Origin: Nocardioides speluncae
Lineage (GTDB): Bacteria; Actinomycetota; Actinomycetes; Propionibacteriales; Nocardioidaceae
Direction of reading: 5' to 3'
Length of the DNA: 64,000 nt
Assembly: GCF_003121585.1 (NCBI RefSeq)
Contig: NZ_QEOO01000011.1
Coordinates: forward strand, 1 to 64,000
Shown piece after piece: positions 10,859 to 18,727 of the stretch. The notes beneath the pieces are model-generated. The model was not told the origin of the DNA. It saw only the letters and a program-made list of their open reading frames with translations, and searched no databases. Positions within the stretch are counted from its first letter, which is position 1, and every line of letters starts with the position of its first letter. The position numbers were made by a program, and so were the translations under genes.

Positions 10859-12037
10859 TTGAGAGTCGCACTCACCAGCGAGCAGGAACAGCTGCGAGAG
10901 GAGCTGCGCGACTACTTCTCCCAGCTGGTCACCCCCGAGCGGCGGGCCGCGCTGTCCTCGGCGTCAGGCGAGTTCGGCGACGCGACGGTCTACAAAGAGG
11001 TGATCCGCCAGCTCGGCACCGACGGCTGGCTCGGCATCGGCTGGCCGAAGGAGTACGGCGGCCAGGACCGCTCCATGGTCGAGCAGCTGATCTTCACCGA
11101 CGCGGCCGCTGTGGCCGGCGTACCGGTGCCCTACCTGACCCTGAACACCGTCGGCCCGACGATCATGCGCTTCGGCACCGACGCCCAGAAGGAGTACTTC
11201 CTGCCGCGGATCCTCGCCGGCGACCTGCACTTCTCGATCGGCTACTCCGAGCCGGAGTCCGGCACCGACCTCGCCTCGCTGCGCAGCAAGGCCGTGCTCG
11301 AGGGCGACAGCTGGGTGATCGACGGGCAGAAGATGTGGACCTCGCTGATCCAGTACGCCGACTGGATCTGGCTGGCCTGCCGCACCGAGCCCGACCTGCC
11401 CCGCCACAAGGGACTGTCGATCCTGCTGGTGCCCGCGGACGCCGAGGGCTTCTCCTACACACCCGTGCACACGGTCTCCGGCGTCGGCACCAGCGCGACG
11501 TACTACGAGGGCGTGCGGGTGCCGGCCGAGAACGTCGTCGGCGAGCGTGGGGGCGGCTGGGCGCTGGTCACCAACCAGCTCAACCACGAGCGGGTGGCGC
11601 TCACCTCGGCCGCGCCGCTGCGGCACTCCATCGACCTGGTGCGGGCCTGGGCGCAGGAGACCAAGAACCCTGACGGCACCCGGGTGATCGACCAGGAGTG
11701 GGTGCAGCTGCTGCTCGGCCGGGCGCACGCCCGCACCGAGGCGCTCACCCTGCTCAACTGGCAGCTCGCCTCAGCCACCGCCGACCTCTCCCCTGCCGAC
11801 GCCTCGGCGACCAAGGTGTTCGGCTCCGAGCTCGCGACCGAGGTCTACCGGTCGCTGATCGAGATCGTCGGGCCCTCCGCGATGCTGGCCGCCGGCTCGC
11901 CCGGAGCTGCACTCGCCGGCCGGCTCGAGCGCTTCCAGCGGTCGTCGCTGGTGATGACGTTCGGCGGCGGCACCAACGAGATCCAGCGCGACATCATCGG
12001 GTACGTCGGCCTCGGCCTGCCCGCGGCGAAGCGCTAA
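10859..12037 (+). CDS. fadE26: Steroid side-chain acyl-CoA dehydrogenase, FadE26/ChsE4-type subunit
   Basis: One of two adjacent acyl-CoA dehydrogenase subunits. In this steroid family, two unlike subunits form an alpha2-beta2 enzyme that desaturates the sterol side-chain CoA ester. The 392-residue protein keeps the FAD/substrate landmarks IGYSEPESGTDLASL, GQKMWTSL, and a C-terminal GGGTNEIQRDII. The start is TTG 10859, because AGGAGG lies six to seven bases upstream and family proteins begin here (xRVALTSEQEQLREEL); the frame back to 10772 adds 29 non-homologous residues across the KstR box. FadE26 identity is from recalled similarity and KstR context. Confidence 0.85.
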   Translation: MRVALTSEQEQLREELRDYFSQLVTPERRAALSSASGEFGDATVYKEVIRQLGTDGWLGIGWPKEYGGQDRSMVEQLIFTDAAAVAGVPVPYLTLNTVGPTIMRFGTDAQKEYFLPRILAGDLHFSIGYSEPESGTDLASLRSKAVLEGDSWVIDGQKMWTSLIQYADWIWLACRTEPDLPRHKGLSILLVPADAEGFSYTPVHTVSGVGTSATYYEGVRVPAENVVGERGGGWALVTNQLNHERVALTSAAPLRHSIDLVRAWAQETKNPDGTRVIDQEWVQLLLGRAHARTEALTLLNWQLASATADLSPADASATKVFGSELATEVYRSLIEIVGPSAMLAAGSPGAALAGRLERFQRSSLVMTFGGGTNEIQRDIIGYVGLGLPAAKR

Positions 12038-12058
12038 CGAAAGGGCCTGGACTACTCC

Positions 12059-13171
12059 ATGGATTTCGAATTCACTCCCGAGCAGGACGCCGCCGGCGAG
12101 CTTGCGGCCACGATCCTTGCGAAGGGCACCACGCAGGAACGGCTGCGCGAGGTCGAGCAGGGCAGGGACCGGTTCGACCACGAGCTGTGGCAGAGCCTCG
12201 CCGACGCCGGCCTGGTCTCACTCGCGATCCCCGAGGAGTTCGGCGGCGCCGGCCTCGGCCTGCTGGAGCTGTGCCGCGTGCTGGTCGAGGCCGGACGCAC
12301 GGTCGCACCGGTCCCGCTGGCCACCCATGGGCCGAGCGCCCTGCTCCTGGCGGAGCACGGCAGCGCCGACCAGCGGGAGCTCTGGCTGTACGGCGCGGCG
12401 ACCGGCGAGCGGTTGGTCACGGCCGCGGTTGCTGAGGACTCCTCGCACCTCCCCGAGCGGCCGACGGTGACCGCCGCCGCCAATGGTGACGGCTGGCTGC
12501 TGACCGGCTCAAAGGCGCTGGTGCGGGCGGCGGCCCACGCCGACCTGTTCCTAGTCACGGCCTCCACGGCAGACGGGGTGGCCGTGTTCCTCGTCGAGCC
12601 GGGCGAGCCCGGCGTATCGATCGTTCCCCAGCACACCACCGATGGCGACACCGTCGGACGGCTCGACCTGGACGGTGCCGCCGTCGGGTCGGCGGCGATG
12701 CTGGGCGCGGCCGACGGCACGGTCGCCACCCGGCTCGGCCAGCTGCTGACCGTGGCGAGCGCCGCCGAGCAGCTCGGCATCACCGAGGGCGCACTCCGCC
12801 TGACCGCGGCGTACGCCAAGCAGCGCGAGCAGTTCGGCCGGCCGATCGCGACCTTCCAGGCGGTCTCCCAGCGGCTCGCCGACGGCTACATCGACGTACT
12901 CGCCCAGCGGCTGACGCTGTGGCAGGCGGTCTGGCGGCTGTCGGAGGGACTGCCCGCGGAGGCGGAGGTGGCGACGGCCAAGCTGTGGGCGGCCGACGCC
13001 GGCCACCGGATCGCCCACACGGCCGTGCACGTCCACGGCGGCGTCGGGATCGACCTCGACGGGACCGCGCACCGCTACTTCACCGCCGCGAAGCGCTTCG
13101 ACTTCGCGTACGGCGGAGCCACCGAGCAGGCGATCGCCGTCGGCCGCACCCTCGCCGCCGAGCCGGTCTGA
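12059..13171 (+). CDS. fadE27: Steroid side-chain acyl-CoA dehydrogenase, FadE27/ChsE5-type subunit
   Basis: The partner subunit of the preceding gene, 370 residues, 21 bp downstream and surely cotranscribed. It starts MDFEFTPEQDAAGELA and shows a degenerate middle region but the acyl-CoA dehydrogenase C-terminal helices, with KQREQFGRPIATFQAVSQRLAD and VHVHGGVGIDLD. Such halves typically supply FAD contacts to the other subunit. Expected reaction: alpha,beta-dehydrogenation of a steroid C26 or C24 acyl-CoA. The exact chain length handled cannot be read from sequence. Confidence 0.83.
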   Translation: MDFEFTPEQDAAGELAATILAKGTTQERLREVEQGRDRFDHELWQSLADAGLVSLAIPEEFGGAGLGLLELCRVLVEAGRTVAPVPLATHGPSALLLAEHGSADQRELWLYGAATGERLVTAAVAEDSSHLPERPTVTAAANGDGWLLTGSKALVRAAAHADLFLVTASTADGVAVFLVEPGEPGVSIVPQHTTDGDTVGRLDLDGAAVGSAAMLGAADGTVATRLGQLLTVASAAEQLGITEGALRLTAAYAKQREQFGRPIATFQAVSQRLADGYIDVLAQRLTLWQAVWRLSEGLPAEAEVATAKLWAADAGHRIAHTAVHVHGGVGIDLDGTAHRYFTAAKRFDFAYGGATEQAIAVGRTLAAEPV

Positions 13172-13190
13172 CAGACCCTGGATTCCGGAG

Positions 13191-14102
13191 TCAGTCGGCC
13201 GCGACCCGGAAGCGACCCTGACCGAGCCGGGTGAGGGTCAGCGAGCCGGGGACGCCGTCGGCGTCGTCTCCAGCGAAACCCAGCCTGCGCTGCCAGCGGG
13301 CGTACGCATCCTTGGTCGGCGGGTCGAACAGGCCGTTGACCCGCAGCGACAGACCGAGTTCCTTGTTGAGCGCCTTCTGGATCAGTTTGACGCCCGGAAG
13401 CACGCGCATCGCCTGCGCCTGTTGCTCGACGTTCGCCAGGCTGACCAGCGGCAGGGCCGAACCCGGACGTCCGGCCGGGACCGGCGGCCCGGACAGCTCG
13501 CTCACGACGCCCGGGATGACCGAGCGACCGACCTGCCTGATCCGGGCGTCTCCAGGACAGCCTTTGCCGCGGGCCTCCGACCAGAGCTCGCCGTCCGGTA
13601 CCCGGCCGGCGAAGATGCCCGAGGCCGGGAAGTTGCCGTTGATGCCCATCCGGTGCCAGCCGATGCCCTTGGTGCCGCCCCGAGAGGACCGCAGGCGCAC
13701 GGCCGGGATCTGGTGCGTCGTACACAGCCAGGCCACGAGATCGATCAGGCCCGCCAGCTGGTTGTCGCTCCACCGAGGGACTGGGTCGGGGCTGGGCGGG
13801 TCCGGGTTCCAGAGCACGCCTGCCCCGTCCCAGCTCTCGACGGTGATGCAGTCGTGGTTGCCCTCCAGATTCGCCGTCGAGCGGATGTCGGTGTCGATGT
13901 ACTGTTCGACCCGGCCTCCCCGGTCGACGTAGAAGTGGGACGTGGCCGTTCCCGGCACACTCATGCTGGGAAACAGCGACGGCTCATTGGAGACAGCGGT
14001 GTGGAGTACGACGCGGCGCTGGCCGCTCGACTCTCTGTGCAGCGCGCCGCCCGGCGCGTATCTCCTGACCGGTCTGAACTCGCCTTGCGGGTAGACAGCC
14101 AT
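13191..14102 (-). CDS. N-acetylmuramoyl-L-alanine amidase with C-terminal peptidoglycan-binding domain
   Basis: A 303-residue Amidase_2-type protein. The N-terminal domain shows zinc-site and substrate segments VVLHTAVSN, ATSHFYVDRGGRVEQYID, ITVESWDG, an HRMGIN near residue 165 and KGCPGDARIRQV, the usual C-terminal end of this fold. From about residue 225 a peptidoglycan-binding-like domain follows (GVKLIQKALNKELG... VNGLFDPPTKDAYARWQRRLG). No signal peptide is seen, so it resembles a phage-type endolysin or a protein exported with help; no other phage genes are nearby. GGAGGTG precedes ATG 14102. Confidence 0.85.
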   Translation of the reverse strand: MAVYPQGEFRPVRRYAPGGALHRESSGQRRVVLHTAVSNEPSLFPSMSVPGTATSHFYVDRGGRVEQYIDTDIRSTANLEGNHDCITVESWDGAGVLWNPDPPSPDPVPRWSDNQLAGLIDLVAWLCTTHQIPAVRLRSSRGGTKGIGWHRMGINGNFPASGIFAGRVPDGELWSEARGKGCPGDARIRQVGRSVIPGVVSELSGPPVPAGRPGSALPLVSLANVEQQAQAMRVLPGVKLIQKALNKELGLSLRVNGLFDPPTKDAYARWQRRLGFAGDDADGVPGSLTLTRLGQGRFRVAAD

Positions 14103-14190
14103 CTCGCACCTCCTATCGTGCTCTCAAAACCAGGCTGCTTAGACGAGGGGGGCGAGTGGCGTCTTGGATACCTTCCTGGGGTTTTCTTTG

Positions 14191-14357
14191 CCTAGTGGGT
14201 ATCTCCGGAAGTTCGTCGAGGGTATGAGTGGTCAGGGTGCGTGCAGCGCAAGGCGTCGGAGGGAGGCGGGCCGGTGGCCCGTCGACCGACGACAACGCAG
14301 CGATGTGCGTGCCCTGGCCGCTCAGACCCCGACGAACTTCCGGAGATGCCCACTAGG
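14191..14357 (+). repeat. Giant stem-loop, mostly G-U-compatible mismatches
   Basis: Arms 14191-14218 and 14330-14357 pair over 28 bp with one G-T pair. After a one-base bulge pairing continues inward from 14220/14329 to about 14249/14300, with seven to eight differences; nearly all are G-T pairs when read on the plus strand, and none is A-C. A small inner hairpin (GTCGG/CCGAC) caps it. The pattern is what selection on a plus-strand RNA fold would give. No known RNA family was recognised. Confidence 0.65.
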
Positions 14358-14437
14358 GCTTCGGCGAGCTGACCATCGAGGACCTCGACGGGGAGGCGAT
14401 CACGCTCGGCCGACGTCTCGCTGCCGAGCACGTGTGA
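14357..14437 (+). pseudogene. C-terminal relic of an unidentified gene
   Basis: Immediately after the stem-loop a plus-strand frame reads GFGELTIEDLDGEAITLGRR and continues for six residues to a TGA at 14435-14437. Composition and acidic/hydrophobic periodicity look like true protein, unlike the surrounding frames, but there is no start or upstream body. It is probably the last two dozen codons of a gene lost when the palindrome region formed. Confidence 0.4.
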
Positions 14438-14557
14438 CCAACTCCTCAGCAGAAATTGTCCGAAATGTACGAGTCGGGCCGTAGCCCCTTTGAGACGTGC
14501 TCGTTGCCAAGGACGGGGAAGTACCCGCGCCCTGCGGCATGAGGCCCCCCAATGTAC

Positions 14558-14600
14558 GAGTCGGCGTGAGCTCCTTGGCAGGGGAAGCTCACGCCGACTC
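14558..14600. terminator. Perfect 15-bp hairpin, likely terminator of the FetB-type gene
   Basis: GAGTCGGCGTGAGCT (14558-14572) is exactly inverted at 14586-14600 around a 13-base loop. It begins 24 bp after the stop of the minus-strand permease gene. On the plus strand it is followed by TATTTCT. A termination role for the permease transcript is likely; an upstream copy of its first 14 bases at 14464-14477 is unexplained. Confidence 0.6.
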
Positions 14601-14623
14601 TATTTCTGCCGGACTGCTCCCGC

Positions 14624-15403
14624 TCAGCGCGGATAGACCGCGACGAGATCGTTTCGCACTACCCGGCCGGCCGCGACCAGCCGGAGCAGCACCGCGGCAG
14701 TAACCGCCTGCGCGGCCAGCAACCCCACCAGCACCAGCAACTGCGTGGCGCCAGCCTCCAACGGCGTACCGCCACCCAGGAGTACGCCGACGAACGCGCC
14801 GGGCAGCGTGACCAGCCCGACGGTGCGCGTCTGGTCGATGCCCGGGAGCAGCGCCTCGCGCGCGGTCGGCTCGATCACCAGGCCCGCGGCCGTCGGTGAC
14901 GGGAGCCCGAGGGCGAGCGCGGCCTCGTACTCGCTGCGCCGCTGGGCGAGCTCGTCGAACGCGCGGCGACCGGTCAGTGACGAGGAGGTCATCGACCCGC
15001 CGATGATGATGCCGGACATCGGGATCACGCCGGCGCCGTTGAGCGGGATCACCCCGGAGCCCAGGCAGAGCCCGATCACCGGCGCCGCGCCGGCGGCAAC
15101 GGCCAGCGCCACCCACGCCGCCTGCGCCCGGGAGACGTCGATCCGGCGGGCCGAGGTGACCACGGCGACCGTCAGCATCATCGCCACGAACGCCAGTGAC
15201 CAGAAGAGCGAGTCGAGTGCGGCCGCGATGACGACCGAGACCACGGCCAGCTGCAGCACCGCGCGGAGTGCCGCGGTGACCTGGTCGCGGGTCGCGCCCA
15301 GACGGGCCACCCAGGACGCCGTGGCCGCGGCCGTCACCAGGACCACGACCACCGCGGCCAGCCGCCAGTCCGGGGTGGGGGCCGGAGTGGCGAGCAGGTG
15401 CAC
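14624..15403 (-). CDS. fetB: ABC transporter permease, FetB/UPF0014 family
   Basis: A 259-residue membrane protein with about seven hydrophobic segments, matching the FetB/YbbM (UPF0014) family, in E. coli the permease of a putative iron exporter. Family landmarks are SGIIIGGSMTSSSL, the charged loop FDELAQRRSEYEAALALG, and RTVGLVTLPGAFVGVLLGGG. No ATP-binding partner (FetA) is beside it, so the ATPase must be elsewhere or the gene is orphaned. The GTG at 15403 is the most plausible start; ribosome site is weak. The open frame continues upstream without family similarity. Confidence 0.75.
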   Translation of the reverse strand: MHLLATPAPTPDWRLAAVVVVLVTAAATASWVARLGATRDQVTAALRAVLQLAVVSVVIAAALDSLFWSLAFVAMMLTVAVVTSARRIDVSRAQAAWVALAVAAGAAPVIGLCLGSGVIPLNGAGVIPMSGIIIGGSMTSSSLTGRRAFDELAQRRSEYEAALALGLPSPTAAGLVIEPTAREALLPGIDQTRTVGLVTLPGAFVGVLLGGGTPLEAGATQLLVLVGLLAAQAVTAAVLLRLVAAGRVVRNDLVAVYPR

Positions 15404-15444
15404 AGGGCGAGCCTGCCAGACCGGTCGGGGCCGGCGGCGAGATC

Positions 15445-16914
15445 TCAGTCGGCAATGCCGTTGGTCAGCCGGACGGCGAAGAAGCCGGCGTTGACATCGG
15501 AGTACCAGACCGACTTGTTGGCCACGTCCCACGCGGGCTGCGACATCGCGAAGGCCCCGCCCTGGGGCGCGTGCGGCCGGGCGAGCGGCGCGACCGGCCG
15601 GTTGAAGTAGCCCACCTCGCGCGGCCGGCTGAGGTTGCTGATATCGAAGATCCGCAGCCCCGACAGGATCATCGAGCAGGCGACCAGCGTCGGGTTGGCA
15701 CGCGTCGGCACCGAGCAGTAGTGGGCGGCGTACCCCTGGAAGGGCAGCGCCGCCCCGGGGTCGAGACGCTGCGAGCCGGCGCGCGCGGACGGCTGGTGCA
15801 CCTTCAGCCGCAGGTTGGACACGATCCGTGGCTTCCGCGGGTCGTCGACGTTGATGATCCGGGCGGCGCCGACCGGCACCTCGGCGTCGTTCAGGACGGT
15901 GCCGAGGCCGAAGTTGGAGAACTCGTCGACCTCGAGCAGGTAGCGATGCCCGTTCTTGGTGAACGGCTCGGCGACCTGTGGGATGGAGTGCTCCGGCCAG
16001 GTCAGGTCCGAGAGCACCCGGATCTTCGGGTTCGCGCGGCGATCCTGGACGTCGCTGACATCGAGGATGCGCAGGCCGCCGGCGCTCGAGAAGCGAACTC
16101 CGTCCGGCAGCCCGATCCGGGCGACGTACATCGTCCGGCCGTCGTCGGAGAGCCGGACGCCGTGCAGGACGTCGAAGCCCTTGGTGAGGATCGTGCGCGG
16201 CTTCCGAGGGTTGGTCACATCGACGGCGGTCAGCGTCATCCCGGCGGCGCCGACCGACCAGAAGGTCTTTCCATCCGGCGCCCACCCGCTCTCATGGCCG
16301 AAGACACCGGTAGGAGTGCTCGACAGCAGCTTGGGGTGCCGGCAGTCGGTGCGCACGTCGTACACGTCGAAGACGCCGACATTGGTCGCCGGGTTGCCGA
16401 GGACCGCGCCGAGCAGCCCGCGCTTCTGGTTGACCAGCAGGGACTCGTGCGGGCTGAGCATCGCCGGGGAGGTGAGGTTCGCGGTCTGCCGGGGTCGAGC
16501 CGGGCTGTTCATGTCGAGCACGATCACGCCCTGGCCCTTCGTGCCCTGGAAGACGGCGTCCTTCGGGAAGATCAGCGTCGAGTCGTAGTACGCGCAGACA
16601 TTGCCCTTGACGTCGCGGTAGCGCTGGACCTTGAACCCGCCGGTCCTCCCCTGCCTGCCGACCAGCCGGGTGTTGCAGGTGTAGCCCTTCGCGGCCCGGC
16701 CGGACACGTAGTCGGCCGTCGGCACCCGGCCCTGGACGCCGGTCTCCGGCAGTGAGCCCGGGCCGCACTTCGCGGCCGGCGTCGGTGGCGGCACCACGAG
16801 CTCGCCGGCGCCAAAGCTCCCGGTCAGCGTCGCGGTGAGGCCACCGGCGATCACGACGGCCAGCACCATCACCAGGCGGCGTACGGCGGAACGGCGTGCG
16901 GTCTGCTCTCCCAT
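15445..16914 (-). CDS. Exported LVIVD-repeat beta-propeller protein
   Basis: A 489-residue protein with an N-terminal signal or membrane anchor (VRRLVMVLAVVIAGGLTATL). The rest consists of propeller-like repeats typical of LVIVD proteins: GVIVLDMNSPARPRQTANL, VGVFDVYDVRTDCRHPKLL, LTAVDVTNPRKPRTIL, LRILDVSDVQDRR, ARIINVDDPRKPRIVSNLRL and LRIFDISNLSRPREVGYF. These fold as a surface scaffold; no enzymatic motif is seen. It is divergent from a TetR gene with a palindrome between them, so it may be that regulator's target. Confidence 0.8.
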   Translation of the reverse strand: MGEQTARRSAVRRLVMVLAVVIAGGLTATLTGSFGAGELVVPPPTPAAKCGPGSLPETGVQGRVPTADYVSGRAAKGYTCNTRLVGRQGRTGGFKVQRYRDVKGNVCAYYDSTLIFPKDAVFQGTKGQGVIVLDMNSPARPRQTANLTSPAMLSPHESLLVNQKRGLLGAVLGNPATNVGVFDVYDVRTDCRHPKLLSSTPTGVFGHESGWAPDGKTFWSVGAAGMTLTAVDVTNPRKPRTILTKGFDVLHGVRLSDDGRTMYVARIGLPDGVRFSSAGGLRILDVSDVQDRRANPKIRVLSDLTWPEHSIPQVAEPFTKNGHRYLLEVDEFSNFGLGTVLNDAEVPVGAARIINVDDPRKPRIVSNLRLKVHQPSARAGSQRLDPGAALPFQGYAAHYCSVPTRANPTLVACSMILSGLRIFDISNLSRPREVGYFNRPVAPLARPHAPQGGAFAMSQPAWDVANKSVWYSDVNAGFFAVRLTNGIAD

Positions 16915-16966
16915 GAAGGAACCAACGGGACTGGGTGAGCCGCGTTACGCAGCAGTTCCTTCAGTG

Positions 16967-16985
16967 GTGTAGCAATTTCCTACAC
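16967..16985. promoter_or_regulatory. Candidate TetR operator
   Basis: GTGTAG-N7-CTACAC is a perfect 6-bp inverted repeat in the divergent gap between the LVIVD protein gene (start 16914) and the TetR gene (start 17006). Position and symmetry suggest autoregulation and control of the divergent gene; there is no direct proof. Confidence 0.5.
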
Positions 16986-17005
16986 GGGTGTTGCAAGATG
17001 AGATC

Positions 17006-17635
17006 ATGAGCACTGCCGTCACCGCCAGCACCGGCGCCCGGGCGGCCCACCTGGGTCCGGAGCGCCGTCGTCCCCAGGTGCTGGACGCCGCGATGGCGAT
17101 CGCGCTGACCGACGGGATCGCGGCGGTCTCCTTCGGGGCGATCGCCCAGCGGCTCGGGGTCAGCAGGCCGGTCGTCTACGCCTGCTTCCCCGACCGCGTC
17201 GGCCTGCTGCAGGCACTGCTCGAGCGCGAGGAGGCCGCGCTCATCGAGGACGCCCTCGGCGCGCTCCCCCACGGCCGACGCAACGCCACCGAGGCAGACT
17301 TCGTGGACGGGTTCCAGAGCCTGCTCGCTGCAGTCAGCGCGAAGCTGGACGCCTGGCGGCTGGTCCTGGTGAGCGACCCCGACCCGGCGGTCGCCGAGCA
17401 TTTCCGCCGGGCCCGACGGACGATGGCGACCGCCGTCGAGCACACCATCCGCCCCACGCTCACCGAGTGGGGCGTCGACGACCTTGAGCAGAAGCTCCCG
17501 GTCCTGGTCGAGTTCTTCCTGTCCACCTGCGAGGGCGCGGTTCGCTCTCTGCTCAACGAGGGGTCCGCATGGACCCCGGCCCAGCTGGGCGAGTTCATCG
17601 GTCTGGCCGTCTACCGCGCCATGCGCCAGGCCTGA
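17006..17635 (+). CDS. TetR-family transcriptional regulator
   Basis: A 209-residue TetR protein. The N-terminal helix-turn-helix reads VLDAAMAIALTDGIAAVSFG, then AIAQRLGVSRPVVYACF, the recognition-helix region typical of the family. The C-terminal domain is helical with no named ligand class. ATG 17006 gives a standard N-terminus; a GTG at 16988 is also in frame. The gene is 24 bp upstream of an MpaB-family oxygenase and probably cotranscribed with it, so that enzyme's substrate may be the inducer (inference). Confidence 0.88.
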   Translation: MSTAVTASTGARAAHLGPERRRPQVLDAAMAIALTDGIAAVSFGAIAQRLGVSRPVVYACFPDRVGLLQALLEREEAALIEDALGALPHGRRNATEADFVDGFQSLLAAVSAKLDAWRLVLVSDPDPAVAEHFRRARRTMATAVEHTIRPTLTEWGVDDLEQKLPVLVEFFLSTCEGAVRSLLNEGSAWTPAQLGEFIGLAVYRAMRQA

Positions 17636-17659
17636 CGCCGTACGAGAGGAATCACTGCC

Positions 17660-18727
17660 ATGTCCCGACTGAGCAAGCTTCGCGCCGAGACCGAGCCGAT
17701 GGAGGACTACGGGTTCTTCGGGCCCGACTCGGTGACCTGGAAGGTCTGGGGACACGCCACCACCCCGATCATCGGCCTGCAGCGTGCCGTGGTCGTTGAG
17801 GAGCTTGACCCGGCGCTGATCGCCGCCGTGGACGCCACCGGCGCCAACTATGACCGCCCACGCACCCGCTACGACCGCACCGTGCGCTACTTCGCGATGG
17901 TCGCGTTCGCGGACAGCAGGACCGTCTCGAAGGCGGCCGACGTGCTGGTGAAGGTGCACTCGAAGGCGATCGGCACCGAGCCGGTCAGCGGCAACCGGTA
18001 CGACGCCAACGACCCGCACTCCCAGCTGTGGATCCTGCTGACCGGCTGGCACTCGGTGCTCAAGGCCTACGAGCTGTACGGCGGCGGCAAGCTGACCGCC
18101 GAGGAGGAGAACCGCTTCTGGGAGGAGTGCGCGGTCGCCGCGGAACTGCAGACTTGCTCGGCCGCCGACGTGCCGCGGACCCGCGAGGGCATCCAGGAGT
18201 ACTTCGAGCAGATGCGGCCGCGGCTGGCGGTCAGCGAGGCGGCTCAGCGAATGATGGACCACCTGCTCAACGCGAAGGTCGCGCTGCCGGAGCCGCCGCT
18301 CCTGCTCCGGCCGGCCGTCGAGGTGATCAACCTGGTGCTGCGGGCGGGCACCATCGCGACCATGCCGCGCTGGATGCGCCGGATGAGCGGCTTCGACCAG
18401 CCCCGGATCGTCGACTGGCTGGTCCGGCCGGTGCTGAGGATCGCCTTCGGCGTGGTCGACCGCAGCCCGCGGCTGAAGCTGCGGGTCGCGCACCTGATCG
18501 CGCCGTCGGTGACGGCCGTGGTGGCGCCGTACATCCTGGGCGTCGCGCCGCGCTCGGAGGACGTCCTGACGCCCGGCAAGGCGCGCGAGCTCTACGGCTA
18601 CGACAAGCCGGCGCTTGCCCACCTCGCCCTCCGCGCCAAGCAGCATGACCGGGTCTTCGGCCAGCACCAGGCGCCCAGCGACGAGGGCCTCATCGAGTCC
18701 CAGGCGGTGCTCGGCAGCCTCGGTTAG
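17660..18727 (+). CDS. MpaB-family (DUF2236) oxygenase
   Basis: A 355-residue member of the ER-bound oxygenase MpaB/MpaB'/rubber-oxygenase-like DUF2236 family. Relatives are haem-containing or putative oxygenases. Family features are FFGPDSVTWKVWGHA near the N-terminus, VKVHSKAIG (His near residue 94), and YDANDPHSQLWILLTGWHS, with conserved Asp/His. RBS GAGAGGAA precedes ATG 17660. Its last four bases overlap the end of the convergent nitronate-monooxygenase-like gene. Substrate is unknown; lipid or terpenoid oxidation is plausible. Confidence 0.82.
   Translation: MSRLSKLRAETEPMEDYGFFGPDSVTWKVWGHATTPIIGLQRAVVVEELDPALIAAVDATGANYDRPRTRYDRTVRYFAMVAFADSRTVSKAADVLVKVHSKAIGTEPVSGNRYDANDPHSQLWILLTGWHSVLKAYELYGGGKLTAEEENRFWEECAVAAELQTCSAADVPRTREGIQEYFEQMRPRLAVSEAAQRMMDHLLNAKVALPEPPLLLRPAVEVINLVLRAGTIATMPRWMRRMSGFDQPRIVDWLVRPVLRIAFGVVDRSPRLKLRVAHLIAPSVTAVVAPYILGVAPRSEDVLTPGKARELYGYDKPALAHLALRAKQHDRVFGQHQAPSDEGLIESQAVLGSLG

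Larger units (their letters stand above)
14103..14623. other. 520-bp stretch without an intact gene: giant hairpin, gene relic and terminator
   Basis: No intact frame here is convincing on either strand. The stretch holds a very long stem-loop (14191-14357), then a short piece of protein-like sequence on the plus strand (14357-14437) ending in a stop, then a 14-bp direct repeat (AATGTACGAGTCGG at 14464-14477 and 14551-14564), the second copy running into a 15-bp perfect hairpin at 14558-14600. It looks like a decayed locus invaded or reshaped by palindromes. Confidence 0.6.

Noticed and set aside
9616..10875. Long upstream part of the 520-residue frame that ends with the small kshA/kshB-linked protein
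   Set aside because: It is the shadow frame of kshA; only the last 100 codons, starting at the ATG overlapping the kshA stop, look like protein.
14497..14703. Plus-strand ORF of 68 residues in the gene-free gap
   Set aside because: Overlaps the terminator hairpin and the permease 3' end; low-complexity basic composition, no ribosome site.
16961..18667. 568-residue minus-strand frame opposite TetR and MpaB genes
   Set aside because: Shadow frame of two recognisable plus-strand genes; no coherent domains.
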